Source of the DNA: Pseudomonas karstica
GTDB lineage: Bacteria; Pseudomonadota; Gammaproteobacteria; Pseudomonadales; Pseudomonadaceae
Assembly: GCF_009707515.1 (NCBI RefSeq)
Contig: NZ_WLYI01000009.1
Coordinates: forward strand, 1-64,000
Length of the DNA stretch: 64,000 bases
Direction: 5' to 3'
A program made the position numbers and the translations under genes. The notes under the pieces are model-generated. The model was not told the origin of the DNA. It was given only the letters and a program-made list of their open reading frames with translations, and did not search any database. Shown piece after piece: positions 7,876 through 16,848 of this stretch; the stretch's first letter is position 1; every line of letters starts with the position of its first letter.

Positions 7876-9355
7876 GTTGGCCCTGGATATTCGCCATGTC
7901 AGCAAGCGTTTTCCGCCTAACGTGGTGGCGCTGACGGACGCTTCCCTCGACGTTCGCCCGGGAGAGGTGCATTGCCTGCTGGGGGCCAATGGCGCGGGCA
8001 AAAGTACCCTGTTGAAGATCGTCGCCGGCGCCCACCGGCCGGACGCTGGCGAAATGTCGATCGCCGGCCGGCGCGTCGATCTGAAAACCCCGCAACAGGC
8101 ACGCCAGGCCGGGATCGCGATGATCTATCAGGAACTGGACCTGATCCCGCAAATGACCGTCGAGGAAAACCTCATGCTCGGTTATGCGCCCCAGCGCTTC
8201 GGTATTATTTCACGGGGCCGGCGCAGTGCGTTGGCCAAGGCTGCCTTGTTGCGAGTGGGGGCGAACTTCTCCAGTACCGACCGGGTCGGCAGCCTGTCGA
8301 TTGCCAATCAGCAACTGGCGGCCATTGCCCGGGCGCTGACCTGCGAGGCGAAGCTGGTGGTGATGGATGAACCATCCGCCGCGCTCAATGAAACCGAGCT
8401 CAAGCGGGTGTTCCAGGTGATTCGTGAAATGACCGCCGCTGGGGTCGCGGTGCTGTACGTCAGCCATCGCTTGAACGAAATTCGCGAGATCGGTGATCGG
8501 GTCACGGTGCTGCGTGCCGGCCGCACCTTGCAAACCCATGAGTTGACGCAGATCGACGACCAGGCATTGATCGCCGCCGTTGTGGGTGAGCACCGCGATT
8601 TGCTGGAGCGCAGCCCACGTCAGGCGCCTCTTGAAAATCTGGCGCTGAATATTCGTCGACTGCAAGGTGAGCACGGCCTGGACGTGCAGGGGTTGGAAGT
8701 GCGCCAAGGTGAAATCGTTGGCCTCGCCGGGCTCAACGGTGCGGGCCGCAGCACCTTGCTCAAGGCCTTGTTTGGGGTGGGCCGCAATGCCAGCGATGTC
8801 GAGTTGTTCGGCCAGCCCTATCGCCCGCAGACCTCGCGCCAGGCCATCCGCCAGGGTGTCGGGTTGGTGCCGGAGAACCGCAAGACCGAGGGCCTGTTGC
8901 TGGATGCGCCGATCTACCGCAACGCCTGCCTGGTGCATACCCGGCACTTGAACTGGTTTTCCCATCGCCAGGCCAAGGACCGCGCCGGACCGGTGCTGCA
9001 ACGCTTGCAGACCAAGCTCGACAACCTTGAACAACCGGTGCGCCAGTTGTCTGGAGGCAACCAACAGAAAGTGGTCATGGCCAAGTGGGTGATCGATGGA
9101 GCACGGCTGTTGCTGCTCGACGAGCCGAGTCGCGGCCTGGATGTCGGCGCCAAGGCCGACCTCTACGCCCTGGCGCGCAGCCTGGCGCAAGAGGGCGCTG
9201 CAGTGTTGGTCGCCAGCAGTGAGCTGGATGAGTTGTATGTCAATTGCGACCGGATCTGGGTCATGCATGAGGGGCGCAATGCGGTGTGTTTCGACCCCTT
9301 GAATGCCAGCCGCGACCAGATCGACCAGGCCATCCTTATCGGTAAAAGAGTGTAG
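7868..9355 (+). CDS. Sugar ABC transporter ATPase (RbsA-like, two nucleotide-binding domains)
   Basis: 495 residues; the ATG at 7868 overlaps the regulator's end by eight bases. The first ATPase domain has Walker A GANGAGKST, signature LSIANQQ and Walker B LVVMDEPSAAL. The second has a Walker A with Arg for Lys (GLNGAGRST), signature LSGGNQQ and Walker B LLLLDEPSRGLD. The degenerate second Walker A is normal for the RbsA/XylG/MglA family. With the permease at 9360 and the binding protein at 3178 it forms a complete importer at the inner membrane. Confidence 0.94.
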   Translation: MNELALDIRHVSKRFPPNVVALTDASLDVRPGEVHCLLGANGAGKSTLLKIVAGAHRPDAGEMSIAGRRVDLKTPQQARQAGIAMIYQELDLIPQMTVEENLMLGYAPQRFGIISRGRRSALAKAALLRVGANFSSTDRVGSLSIANQQLAAIARALTCEAKLVVMDEPSAALNETELKRVFQVIREMTAAGVAVLYVSHRLNEIREIGDRVTVLRAGRTLQTHELTQIDDQALIAAVVGEHRDLLERSPRQAPLENLALNIRRLQGEHGLDVQGLEVRQGEIVGLAGLNGAGRSTLLKALFGVGRNASDVELFGQPYRPQTSRQAIRQGVGLVPENRKTEGLLLDAPIYRNACLVHTRHLNWFSHRQAKDRAGPVLQRLQTKLDNLEQPVRQLSGGNQQKVVMAKWVIDGARLLLLDEPSRGLDVGAKADLYALARSLAQEGAAVLVASSELDELYVNCDRIWVMHEGRNAVCFDPLNASRDQIDQAILIGKRV

Positions 9356-9359
9356 AACC

Positions 9360-10388
9360 ATGACTATTGCCAGTAATCCAACCCCTGTTTTTGACAAGCC
9401 CGTAGCCCTGTCGAGCAGCCGCCGCCGTGCGCTGCTGGAATGGGTTATGCGTTACAACTTCGTGTTCATTTTCCTGTTTGCAGTGGTGGTGGCGACCTTC
9501 CTGTCCGACGACTTCCTGACCTTCGGCAACATCGCCAACCTGTTCCAGCAGGGAGCGATTGTCGGGATCATCGCCATCGGCATGACCTTCGTCATCCTTA
9601 CGGCCAACATCGACCTGTCGGTGGGCAGCTTATGTGCCTTCGGCGGAATCCTGGTGGCGGTGCTGCTGCAACAGCAGGTCAGCGGCTGGCTGGCGGTGCC
9701 GGCGACCTTGCTGGTGGGCCTGGCCGTTGGCGCCTTGATGGGCAGCCTGACGGTGTTTGGCAAAGTGCCGAGCTTCATCATTACGCTGGCCGGGCTGGTG
9801 TCGCTGCGTGGCGCGACGTTCCTGGCTTCCGACGGCGCGCCGATTGGTGGGCTGCCGGCCAGCTTCACGGCGTTCGGTTCGTCGATGATCGATATCTTGC
9901 CCAGTGCGGGTATCGCGTTTCCGGTGCTGGGGCTGATCTTCATCCTGATCACCGTGTTCGCTTGGCTGGTGCTGCGCTACACCGTGTTTGGCGAATATGT
10001 GCTGGCCACCGGCGGCAACCTGGAAGCCGCGCGGCTGTCCGGGGTGCCGGTGCGTGCGGTGACGGTGGCGGTATTCGCCATTTGCGGCGGCCTGGCGGCA
10101 TTTGCTGGTTTATTGATGACCTCGCGCCTGCACGTCGGCCAGCCGACCGCGGCCCAAGGGCTGGAACTGGATGCCATCGCGGCCGTGGTCCTGGGTGGCA
10201 CCAGCCTGTTCGGCGGGCGCGGCAGCGTGGTCGGCACGGCGGTGGCGGTGATGCTGCTGCAGGTGTTGCGCAATATCTTCAACCTGCTGGGGCTTGGCTC
10301 GTTCTACCAGATGGCTATCACTGGGGTGATCATTGTCCTGGCGATCCTGCTCAATCGGTTGATCGACCATTACGCTGGCCGTACCTGA
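9360..10388 (+). CDS. Sugar ABC transporter permease (RbsC-like)
   Basis: 342 residues from the ATG at 9360, four bases after the ATPase stop. There are about nine or ten hydrophobic segments, the first near residues 31-50 (YNFVFIFLFAVVVATFL). The BPD_transp_2 family blocks include IIAIGMTFVILTANIDLSVG, GKVPSFIITLAGL, GGNLEAARLSGV and the signature LDAIAAVVLGGTSLFGGRG. It should homodimerise to form the transport channel. Confidence 0.93.
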   Translation: MTIASNPTPVFDKPVALSSSRRRALLEWVMRYNFVFIFLFAVVVATFLSDDFLTFGNIANLFQQGAIVGIIAIGMTFVILTANIDLSVGSLCAFGGILVAVLLQQQVSGWLAVPATLLVGLAVGALMGSLTVFGKVPSFIITLAGLVSLRGATFLASDGAPIGGLPASFTAFGSSMIDILPSAGIAFPVLGLIFILITVFAWLVLRYTVFGEYVLATGGNLEAARLSGVPVRAVTVAVFAICGGLAAFAGLLMTSRLHVGQPTAAQGLELDAIAAVVLGGTSLFGGRGSVVGTAVAVMLLQVLRNIFNLLGLGSFYQMAITGVIIVLAILLNRLIDHYAGRT

Positions 10389-10412
10389 ACCTTTTAAACA
10401 CGGAACCCTGCG

Positions 10413-11129
10413 ATGAATGCACCCACGCGCGCGCCCGGCCCGGTCAAGGCCGTGATCTTCGACATGGATGGCCTGCTGCTCGACACCGAAGGCATCTACA
10501 CCGAAGTGACGCAGTTGATTGCCGACCGCTACGGTCGCACGTTCGACTGGAGCATCAAGCAGAACACCATTGGCCTGGGGGCCTACGAGCTGGCCAGTTA
10601 CATCGTCCAGGCCCTGGGCTTGCCGATGAGCCCCGAGGAATTTTTGCAGGTGCGCACGCCGTTGATGAATGAGCGCTTCCCGCGCGCGACGGCGATGGCT
10701 GGGGCCCAGGCACTGGTGCGGCACCTGTCGGCGCAGGGTATTCCGATTGCCGTGGGTACCAGTTCTTCGCGGCATTACTTCGAGCTGAAAACCACCTTGC
10801 ACCGTGACTGGTTCGCCTTGTTCGACGCCATCGTCACGGCCGATGATCCCCAGGTCGGCGCTGCCAAGCCAGCGCCGGATATCTTCCTGGTGGCCGCCGA
10901 GCGCCTGGGTGTCAAGCCCGCTGACTGCATCGTGTTCGAAGACTCACCGTTTGGCATCAGCGCTGCCAAAGCTGCCGGCATGTATGCCGTGGCGATCCCG
11001 GACCCGGCGATGCCCGACGAGAAATTCCACCACGCGGACCTCCGCCTGCTCAGCCTGGAGGCTTTCGATTTGCAGGGTTGGGGGTTGCCCGGTTATCTGT
11101 CACCCGACGTTGGAAAGGTTGCACCTTGA
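10413..11129 (+). CDS. HAD-family sugar-phosphate phosphatase or phosphomutase
   Basis: 238 residues, last gene of the rightward operon. The HAD motifs are clear: motif I DMDGLLLDTEG (nucleophile Asp), motif II AVGTSSS, motif III Lys in VGAAKPAPDIF and motif IV FEDSPFGISAAKAAGM. The insertion after motif I is of the small helical cap type seen in beta-phosphoglucomutase, sugar phosphatases and HDHD1-like pseudouridine phosphatases. In this operon it may dephosphorylate a dead-end or toxic sugar phosphate (inference). The 3' end overlaps the convergent GNAT gene by 37 bases. Confidence 0.87.
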   Translation: MNAPTRAPGPVKAVIFDMDGLLLDTEGIYTEVTQLIADRYGRTFDWSIKQNTIGLGAYELASYIVQALGLPMSPEEFLQVRTPLMNERFPRATAMAGAQALVRHLSAQGIPIAVGTSSSRHYFELKTTLHRDWFALFDAIVTADDPQVGAAKPAPDIFLVAAERLGVKPADCIVFEDSPFGISAAKAAGMYAVAIPDPAMPDEKFHHADLRLLSLEAFDLQGWGLPGYLSPDVGKVAP

Positions 11130-11563
11130 CGCTCGTACCTCAGGTAGTTGTGTGCACCAGTACCGGTGCAGACGAAACCGGCTCGCTCATACATTGACTT
11201 CGCAGGGTTATCAGGGTGAACACTCAACGCCAGGTGAGTGAAGCCCTGTCTCGTTGCATCCAGCGTATACGCATCAAGTAACGCCCGGCCAATACCGGCT
11301 CGCCTGTACGACTCGTGGACGTTGATTGTGCAAAGCTCGGCGCAGCCTTTCTCGGGTGCCCACAACGAGTATCCGGCGAACTGCTCGCCAATGACCGCGA
11401 CTGTCATCCGCTCAAAGTTCTCTACCCACCGAGTCAGGTGTCGCTCCATCTGGGAGCGCCAAGCCTGTTCATGATCGGGTTCCCAGCGCCGAATATAGGA
11501 CTGTTCTCCCCTGTATATCGATGGAAGATCCGTGACCCGTGCTTGTCTTAATCTGAGCGCCAT
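11093..11563 (-). CDS. GNAT-family N-acetyltransferase
   Basis: 156 residues from the ATG at 11563; a TTG at 11596 would add eleven residues but lacks support. The acetyl-CoA pyrophosphate loop is visible as VHESYRRAGIGRALLDAY, followed by HLALSVHPDNPAKSMYERAG, the usual beta5-alpha4 region of GNAT proteins. The substrate is unknown. It lies just downstream of the TonB-dependent receptor on the same strand, so it could be co-transcribed with it, and converges on the HAD gene. Confidence 0.85.
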   Translation of the reverse strand: MALRLRQARVTDLPSIYRGEQSYIRRWEPDHEQAWRSQMERHLTRWVENFERMTVAVIGEQFAGYSLWAPEKGCAELCTINVHESYRRAGIGRALLDAYTLDATRQGFTHLALSVHPDNPAKSMYERAGFVCTGTGAHNYLRYERQGATFPTSGDR

Positions 11564-11597
11564 CCTGGTGCCTTGTGGGTAATTGGGCCAGGGCAAC

Positions 11598-13790
11598 TTA
11601 GAAGCTGTACTTGGCGGTCAGCATCAGGTTGCGGGGGGTGCCGTAGGTGTCGCCACCATAGCTCACGGAATTGGAGATGGACGAGTAGTACTTGCGATCG
11701 AAGATGTTGTTGGCGTTGAGTTGTAGGTCCAGGTGCTGGTTGACCTTGTAGCCGGCCATCAGGTCTGTAATGGCGTAGGCGCCCTGCTTGAGCCGGTAGT
11801 TACTGCCATCGAGCAGTTTGATGTCGTTGTACAGGCGGCTCTGCCAGGAGACGTTGCCGCCGACGCGCAGTTTTTCCAGCGGGCCCTGGAAACGGTAGTT
11901 GGTGGACAGCTTGAACATGTGCTCCGGCGTGTCGGTGTCGAAGCGCTGGTTCACGTTCTGTGGATTGGCATTATCCTTGATGGTGTGCAAACGAGCGTAG
12001 GTATAGCCGCCGCCTACCTGCCAGTTTTCGGTCAATGCGCCCTGCAGTTCGAAGTCGATGCCCTGGCTGCGAATCTCTCCGGAGGCCTCATTGCAGGTTG
12101 CCTGCGGGCAGTTCGCCACGAGCACCTGTACTGCGCGGTTTTCCTGGTCGACGCGGAACAGGGCCAGGCTCGCATTCAGCGCACCATCAAGGTATTCGCC
12201 CTTGATACCGACCTCGTAGTTCTTGCCAACGATCGGCTTAAGCGGGGTGCCGGAGGTGTCCTTGGCGCTCTGCGGAGTGAAGATGTCGCTGTAGCTGACA
12301 TAGACCGAGTGCTGGTCGTCCAGGTCGTAGATCAGGCCTGCGTAACGGGTGAGGTTACGGGTGACCTTGTAGTCCCCGTCGCCATCACGGTTGTCATAGT
12401 CGTACCAGTCCAGGCGTGTGCCGAGGATCAGTTTAAGCGGGTCGGCCAGGCTCAGGCGGGTGGTGATGTAGATACCATCCTGAGTGGTGACTTCGCGGCT
12501 GTTGCCAGTGTGGACAAAGTCCGGTTTGCCGGCATTGATCGGCCAATTGGTGTCATACGGGGCGTAGTCGTGGGTGGTCATGTCGTAGATGCGCTTGCTG
12601 GCACCCACCACCAGTTCATGTGTACGCCCGAACGCGTCGAAGGGGCCACTGACAAAGGCGTCCACGCCGGCCTGGTTTTCATCGTGGGCAGACTGGTAGA
12701 CAGTCCGGGCCAGTGTGTTGTTCGCCCAGCGCGACTGGTAAGACCCGGTGAACATCGCGTTCTGCTCGGAGTAGTTGGCGTTGAACTGAAGCTGCCAGTC
12801 ATTGGCCAGGCGCTGACGGACTTCGGCGAAAAGGGTGTTGATCTCCTGATCTTTGTTCTCCCAATCAGTGCCGGGGTTGTACGAACGCGGCAGGTCCAGA
12901 TGATGGCCGTCAAGACCGATCATCGAAGATCCCCAGAAGTAATTGGTCTTGTCTTTCTGGTGCGAGAAACCGAGGGTGAGGGTGGTGTCTTCGCTCAGGT
13001 CTGCTTCGGTGACCGCGTAGAACAGGCCGTGATCTTCCTCGGCATTATCTACGAAGCTGTTGGTATCGCGATAAGACGCGACTACTCGGCCGCGCAGGGT
13101 GCCACTGTCGTTGAGCGGGCTGGAGGCGTCGATCTCGCCACGGTAGTCGTCCCAACGGCCGGCGGCGCCGGTCAGGGTGACTCTCTGTTCGGCGAGTGGC
13201 CGTTTGCGTACAAGGTTGATGGCCGCCGAAGGGTTGCCAGCTCCGGTCACCAGGCCGGTGGCACCGCGCACAATCTCGACCCGATCGAACATCGCCAGGT
13301 TTGGCTGAGCGCCGACAGTCCAGCCTTGATAGCCACTTGGAATGCCGTCATACATGAGGTTGTCGATGTCGAAACCGCGCGCTGAGTATGTCTGCCGACC
13401 GGGGCCACTGGAAAAGTCGAGGAACAACCCAGGAGTGGCCTTCACCACGTCGTTGATGCTGGTCATGGCCTGGTCATCCATGCGCTGACGGGTAATGACG
13501 GTGACGGCTTGTGGTGTTTCACGCATTGTCAGCGGCAGCTTGGTCGCAGTCGACATTGCGCCAGTGGTGTAGGAGTTGGAGTCTTCGGTAATACTGCCCA
13601 GTTGGCTACTGGTGATTTCGGTGGCGCCTAGTTCCAGGGTGGTCGGCTCGGACTTCTCCTGCGTAACGCGGCTGTCATCGGCCAATGCCGGCGCCAGGGA
13701 GGCCATGCAAATGGCCATGGTCAAAAGATCTCTGGACGGGTGGAAATAACGCAGCGAGTTGGCACACGACGACATGAACGGCCTCCGCAA
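11598..13790 (-). CDS. TonB-dependent siderophore receptor
   Basis: 730 residues, an outer-membrane gated porin for ferric siderophores. There is a signal peptide ending near ALA (about residue 37), a TonB-box-like TLELGATEITSS, and a plug domain with ETPQAVTVITRQRMDDQ, YSARGFDIDNLMYDGIP, FDRVEIVRGATGLVTGAGNP. A 22-strand barrel follows, ending in the terminal aromatic of AKYSF. No STN signalling domain precedes the plug, so no dedicated surface-signalling sigma factor is expected. The layout resembles FhuE/coprogen-type hydroxamate receptors, but the ligand cannot be assigned. A Fur box lies just upstream. Confidence 0.93.
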   Translation of the reverse strand: MRRPFMSSCANSLRYFHPSRDLLTMAICMASLAPALADDSRVTQEKSEPTTLELGATEITSSQLGSITEDSNSYTTGAMSTATKLPLTMRETPQAVTVITRQRMDDQAMTSINDVVKATPGLFLDFSSGPGRQTYSARGFDIDNLMYDGIPSGYQGWTVGAQPNLAMFDRVEIVRGATGLVTGAGNPSAAINLVRKRPLAEQRVTLTGAAGRWDDYRGEIDASSPLNDSGTLRGRVVASYRDTNSFVDNAEEDHGLFYAVTEADLSEDTTLTLGFSHQKDKTNYFWGSSMIGLDGHHLDLPRSYNPGTDWENKDQEINTLFAEVRQRLANDWQLQFNANYSEQNAMFTGSYQSRWANNTLARTVYQSAHDENQAGVDAFVSGPFDAFGRTHELVVGASKRIYDMTTHDYAPYDTNWPINAGKPDFVHTGNSREVTTQDGIYITTRLSLADPLKLILGTRLDWYDYDNRDGDGDYKVTRNLTRYAGLIYDLDDQHSVYVSYSDIFTPQSAKDTSGTPLKPIVGKNYEVGIKGEYLDGALNASLALFRVDQENRAVQVLVANCPQATCNEASGEIRSQGIDFELQGALTENWQVGGGYTYARLHTIKDNANPQNVNQRFDTDTPEHMFKLSTNYRFQGPLEKLRVGGNVSWQSRLYNDIKLLDGSNYRLKQGAYAITDLMAGYKVNQHLDLQLNANNIFDRKYYSSISNSVSYGGDTYGTPRNLMLTAKYSF

Positions 13791-13798
13791 ATACTAAT

Positions 13799-13817
13799 AA
13801 TTATAAGAATCATTATT
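13799..13817 (-). promoter_or_regulatory. Fur box upstream of the siderophore receptor
   Basis: AATTATAAGAATCATTATT matches 14 of 19 positions of the consensus GATAATGATAATCATTATC. It lies nine bases from the receptor's start codon in an AT-rich stretch. This predicts iron-repressed expression. Confidence 0.8.
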
Positions 13818-13899
13818 AATAAGTATCTCAGGATTTGTCGTAGCAAAAAAGCTGGGCAGGCAAAAAGTTAGTGATCATAGAGAAGGAGGGGGAGACAGT

Positions 13900-14103
13900 C
13901 GGATTCTGGCGTGATCAACGGTATTTGAGGATCGCGACCTGTTGCAGTGCCTACTGGATGCCGGCAGTTGAAATTCCACTGCATCGAGCAATTGACCCTG
14001 ACTCGCACTGGAGCCCGTCGCCATCGGTGAGGACGTAATCCTTGTCTTTCGGTTTGACCGCCTTGAGCTGGCGGTCGGAGAGGCGGGTGGTTTGAGTGCA
14101 CAT
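13900..14103 (-). pseudogene. Truncated tyrosine integrase (N-terminal remnant)
   Basis: From the ATG at 14103 the minus strand reads TTRLSDRQLKAVK, then KDYVLTDGDGLQ. This closely matches the start of the intact island integrase at 30258-31514 (ATRLSDRQLKAVK, KDFVLSDGDGLQ). After about 35 codons the frame breaks, and remnants resembling the WNFN block continue in shifted frames before similarity is lost near 13900. It is the relic of an earlier or sibling element integrated at the same site. The left limit is approximate. Confidence 0.8.
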
Positions 14104-14214
14104 GAGAAGTTCTCCATGACACCTTTTGGTATTCCCAAGATTAGCGCCGGGTAGCCGGGAATGCCATTGGGAATACCAAATCGCCGGGAACTCAAAAAAC
14201 CTGGAAAGCCTCCC

Positions 14215-14320
14215 GCAGCCCTGAAGCCCCCGTATTCACTGGATTTCAGGCACAAAAAAAGACGTCCGTGGACGTCTTTAGATGATGAAGTGGTGGGCCG
14301 GGGTAATCTGAAATGGGTTG
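14215..14320 (-). repeat. Left direct repeat: decayed tmRNA-like 3' end plus terminator
   Basis: This stretch matches 31605-31728 nearly base for base over the terminator hairpin (AAAGACGTCC paired with GGACGTCTTT, 14258-14279) and through the ATGATGAAGTGGTGG block. It diverges inside the tRNA-like part (GCCGGGGTAATCTGAA against AGCCGGGGGGATTTGAA). It marks the left boundary of the 17.4-kb island and is a decayed attachment site. Confidence 0.8.
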
Positions 14321-14538
14321 TTAAGCTTTTGATTCTGCTGGGTAACATTAGATGTCACATCTCTTTGGAATACCAACTGGAATACCATGAGAAATTGAAC
14401 TGATCAGATGTCGTACTCAACACTTTGGTCCTTGCTGATAGATCTGGGCGCGACAAATTTAGCTTGGGCCAATTTCGGTGGTCGCTTAGCGGTCAGCTTT
14501 AACGGCTTGATTTTCTAGTCGTTCAGAGGGCCATCTGT

Positions 14539-16848
14539 TTACTCTATGCCGAGTAAGTTGCGCATCCCACCCGTGGTGCGCTTGCCAAAGCCCGTGGGTA
14601 TGAGGGTTTTTTGCTCTTTCATCTCAGCCAATACCGCCAACCACTCGGTTTTGCTGAAGCGCAGTTTGGTATCGTTCCAGCTATGCATGACTTCGGCCAC
14701 GATGGCTTCATCGGTTACCGGGCGGCCCTCCAGGATGAAATCGTTCCAGGCTGCGTAAAGTGTGACGGTCATTTCGCAATGATCTGTATTCCACTCTCGC
14801 ATCAGCTCGATAACTTGCTCAATAGAAGCGCGCTCCGTGGCCATCCAGGCGTTCTTATACGCCTGCTGATGTTGCCCAGCGTGTGAGAGCGGGCGGTAGG
14901 CATGGCCAACAGTCTCGCGCTCAATACGCTCGTACCACTTACGGTTTTGCAACTCACCTTCGATCTGATTCATCAAATGGCGATCATGTGGGCCGGCGGC
15001 GTCGCGGAGGTAGTCACCCTGAATGGCGGCGAGCCTGGCGACGTGTTCGGCTAAGTAAATCACCTTCTGCAGCTTGCGTTGGCCGAAGGTGCGTTGGCTA
15101 TGTAGCCGATGAGTGATTTCTGCTGCGAGCAGGGTGCGAGCTACTCGCCGGTCCGTAATACTAGGAGCCTGCCGGCTATCTTCGTCTAGAGCTCGTTCGA
15201 CCAAGGTGCTGGCTAATTGCTCGCTCAGCTGACGGGCTTGGGTTAGTCGGGTTTGGAGTTGCTCGCAAAGTGTCATTAGTTGATCGACTTTGCCGACGAT
15301 TTTGTGTTGTTCTGCGAGCGGTGGAAGAGCAATTGGATAGTCATTCATTGCTTTGAGGCCAAGATTCTTGATTGTGGTCCCAGTCGCGCTTTTTAAGGCG
15401 TATTTCATAAATCCAGGGGCCTCAATCAACAATCTGACAAAGTGTTTGGATACTCCGCTGGCAAGGTTGAAGTAGCAGGCACTTTTCCCTAAAATAATTT
15501 TTTCATGTTTGTAAAAAGCAACATTTCCGATAGTGCCGTTGATTGAAACTAGGATGCTTTGCTCATCCAGTGACTTCTTATGTTTGGAATACTCACTTTC
15601 ACTAACGGTCTTGGTTTCTGGCTTGATGACTATCTTGCCTTGCTTCAAGTTGTTTCCGTTCACGAAGTAGTAATCACCATCTGGGCTATAAATCGGCGTG
15701 CCGTGCAGGCCATCACCTAGTTGTCGCGTTATCTGTGAAAGCCTAACCCACTTCCACCCCCGGGGCGTTTGAAATACTCTATCTTCTGAAGGAATAGGGG
15801 CCGTCAGCTTTGGCTTTCTGATTTTTCCTTCTGAGTGTAGCAGCGCTATCTCTTTAGTTATTTTTCCCAGTAACTCGTCGGCTGGTTCATCGTTTGGATC
15901 TTGCGGTACCAACTTTCCCATCACGGCCAATTGCAGCAGAGTTTGTTTAAGGGCGTCGATGCTGGATTCGGTGGTGAACAGGGTTTGGAAGTGTTCGGCC
16001 AGGCGTTGCCAGTTGGCGGCGAAGTCGGTGGCGTCGCTGGCTTGGGGCAGGCTGTCGAGTAGCGTTTGCACCAGTTTGGTGTGGGCGTTTTCGGTGTCGG
16101 CCTGCTGAGCTTCCAGGCGGTCGCACAGGGCCATCAGCTCGTCGACTTTGGCAACGATGCGGTGTTGTTCGGCGAGTGGAGGAAGCCCTACTGGCTGAGC
16201 AAGGAAAGGCCCACGATTAATGTGTGCCATAACTAGGCCATGAGCATGGTCACTATCGGCAAGAACCTTGATCGCCCACTTCAACAACCAATAAAGATAC
16301 TGATCGTGCATCACTGCGCTAGGAATTACGCGAAATATGTGCTGGTTAAGAACGGCTTGCTCACCCTGCCAAATAAACGCATCAAGGGTCGCAGACCAAG
16401 AAACCAGAATATCGCCGGGGCTGACCACTACCGAACTATCAACTTCTCGTTCGGTACGATTGAACTCGGAATTTCGACCAGAAAGATTCTGAATCCGAAT
16501 AATCGGTCTTCCTATGCTAGACCAGTCACTAGGCTTGAATGCCAGCCCATTGATGTAGTCACCGGTATCAACAATACGGCACCACACCCAACCACATGGC
16601 AACCTAAATGGCTGCTCATTATTCGTAACTTCCACGGCAGGCTTTTCTTTTTTAATTTTCCCGTCGGCCATTGCTTTAACACGTGCAGTACGAGACGCAT
16701 CCAACCCTGATTTTGCGGATAAATCCTCGGATTGTTGCGTTACAAGCTGACCGCGCACCGCCAACTCCAGAATCAGCTCACGCAGCTTCTTGATGCCATT
16801 CGGCGCACCGGCCAGCAGCGGCAGATTGTTGGTGAGCAACGCTGTCAT
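14539..16848 (-). CDS. hsdS: Type I restriction-modification specificity subunit with C-terminal extension
   Basis: 769 residues, much longer than the usual 400-600 for HsdS. HsdS recognises the bipartite DNA target for the HsdM/HsdR complex. Two target-recognition domains occupy roughly residues 50-225 and 350-520. Each is closed by a conserved repeat, LPPLAEQHRIVAKVDELM and LPPLAEQHKIVGKVDQLM, with coiled-coil spacers. From about residue 561 an additional 209-residue domain follows, containing FGQRKLQKVIYLAEHVARL and LMNQIEGELQNRKWYERI. The KLQK-x-x-YLA pattern recalls Panacea/DUF4065 antitoxin-like domains. Its start overlaps the hsdM stop by four bases (ATGA), so the two are coupled. Confidence 0.93.
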   Translation of the reverse strand: MTALLTNNLPLLAGAPNGIKKLRELILELAVRGQLVTQQSEDLSAKSGLDASRTARVKAMADGKIKKEKPAVEVTNNEQPFRLPCGWVWCRIVDTGDYINGLAFKPSDWSSIGRPIIRIQNLSGRNSEFNRTEREVDSSVVVSPGDILVSWSATLDAFIWQGEQAVLNQHIFRVIPSAVMHDQYLYWLLKWAIKVLADSDHAHGLVMAHINRGPFLAQPVGLPPLAEQHRIVAKVDELMALCDRLEAQQADTENAHTKLVQTLLDSLPQASDATDFAANWQRLAEHFQTLFTTESSIDALKQTLLQLAVMGKLVPQDPNDEPADELLGKITKEIALLHSEGKIRKPKLTAPIPSEDRVFQTPRGWKWVRLSQITRQLGDGLHGTPIYSPDGDYYFVNGNNLKQGKIVIKPETKTVSESEYSKHKKSLDEQSILVSINGTIGNVAFYKHEKIILGKSACYFNLASGVSKHFVRLLIEAPGFMKYALKSATGTTIKNLGLKAMNDYPIALPPLAEQHKIVGKVDQLMTLCEQLQTRLTQARQLSEQLASTLVERALDEDSRQAPSITDRRVARTLLAAEITHRLHSQRTFGQRKLQKVIYLAEHVARLAAIQGDYLRDAAGPHDRHLMNQIEGELQNRKWYERIERETVGHAYRPLSHAGQHQQAYKNAWMATERASIEQVIELMREWNTDHCEMTVTLYAAWNDFILEGRPVTDEAIVAEVMHSWNDTKLRFSKTEWLAVLAEMKEQKTLIPTGFGKRTTGGMRNLLGIE

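Noticed and set aside
8210..9397. 395-codon leftward open frame
   Set aside because: Antisense to the ABC ATPase with all its ATPase motifs on the other strand.
9440..10672. 410-codon rightward open frame
   Set aside because: Out-of-frame shadow of the permease and HAD genes; Arg/Gly-rich composition and no recognised motif.
11733..13385. 550-codon rightward open frame
   Set aside because: It is antisense to the TonB-dependent receptor, has no ribosome site or domain signature, and arises from GC-rich codon bias.
13875..14348. 157-codon leftward open frame
   Set aside because: It runs through the attachment repeat and the integrase pseudogene in a non-coding frame; the real remnant is read in another frame from 14103.
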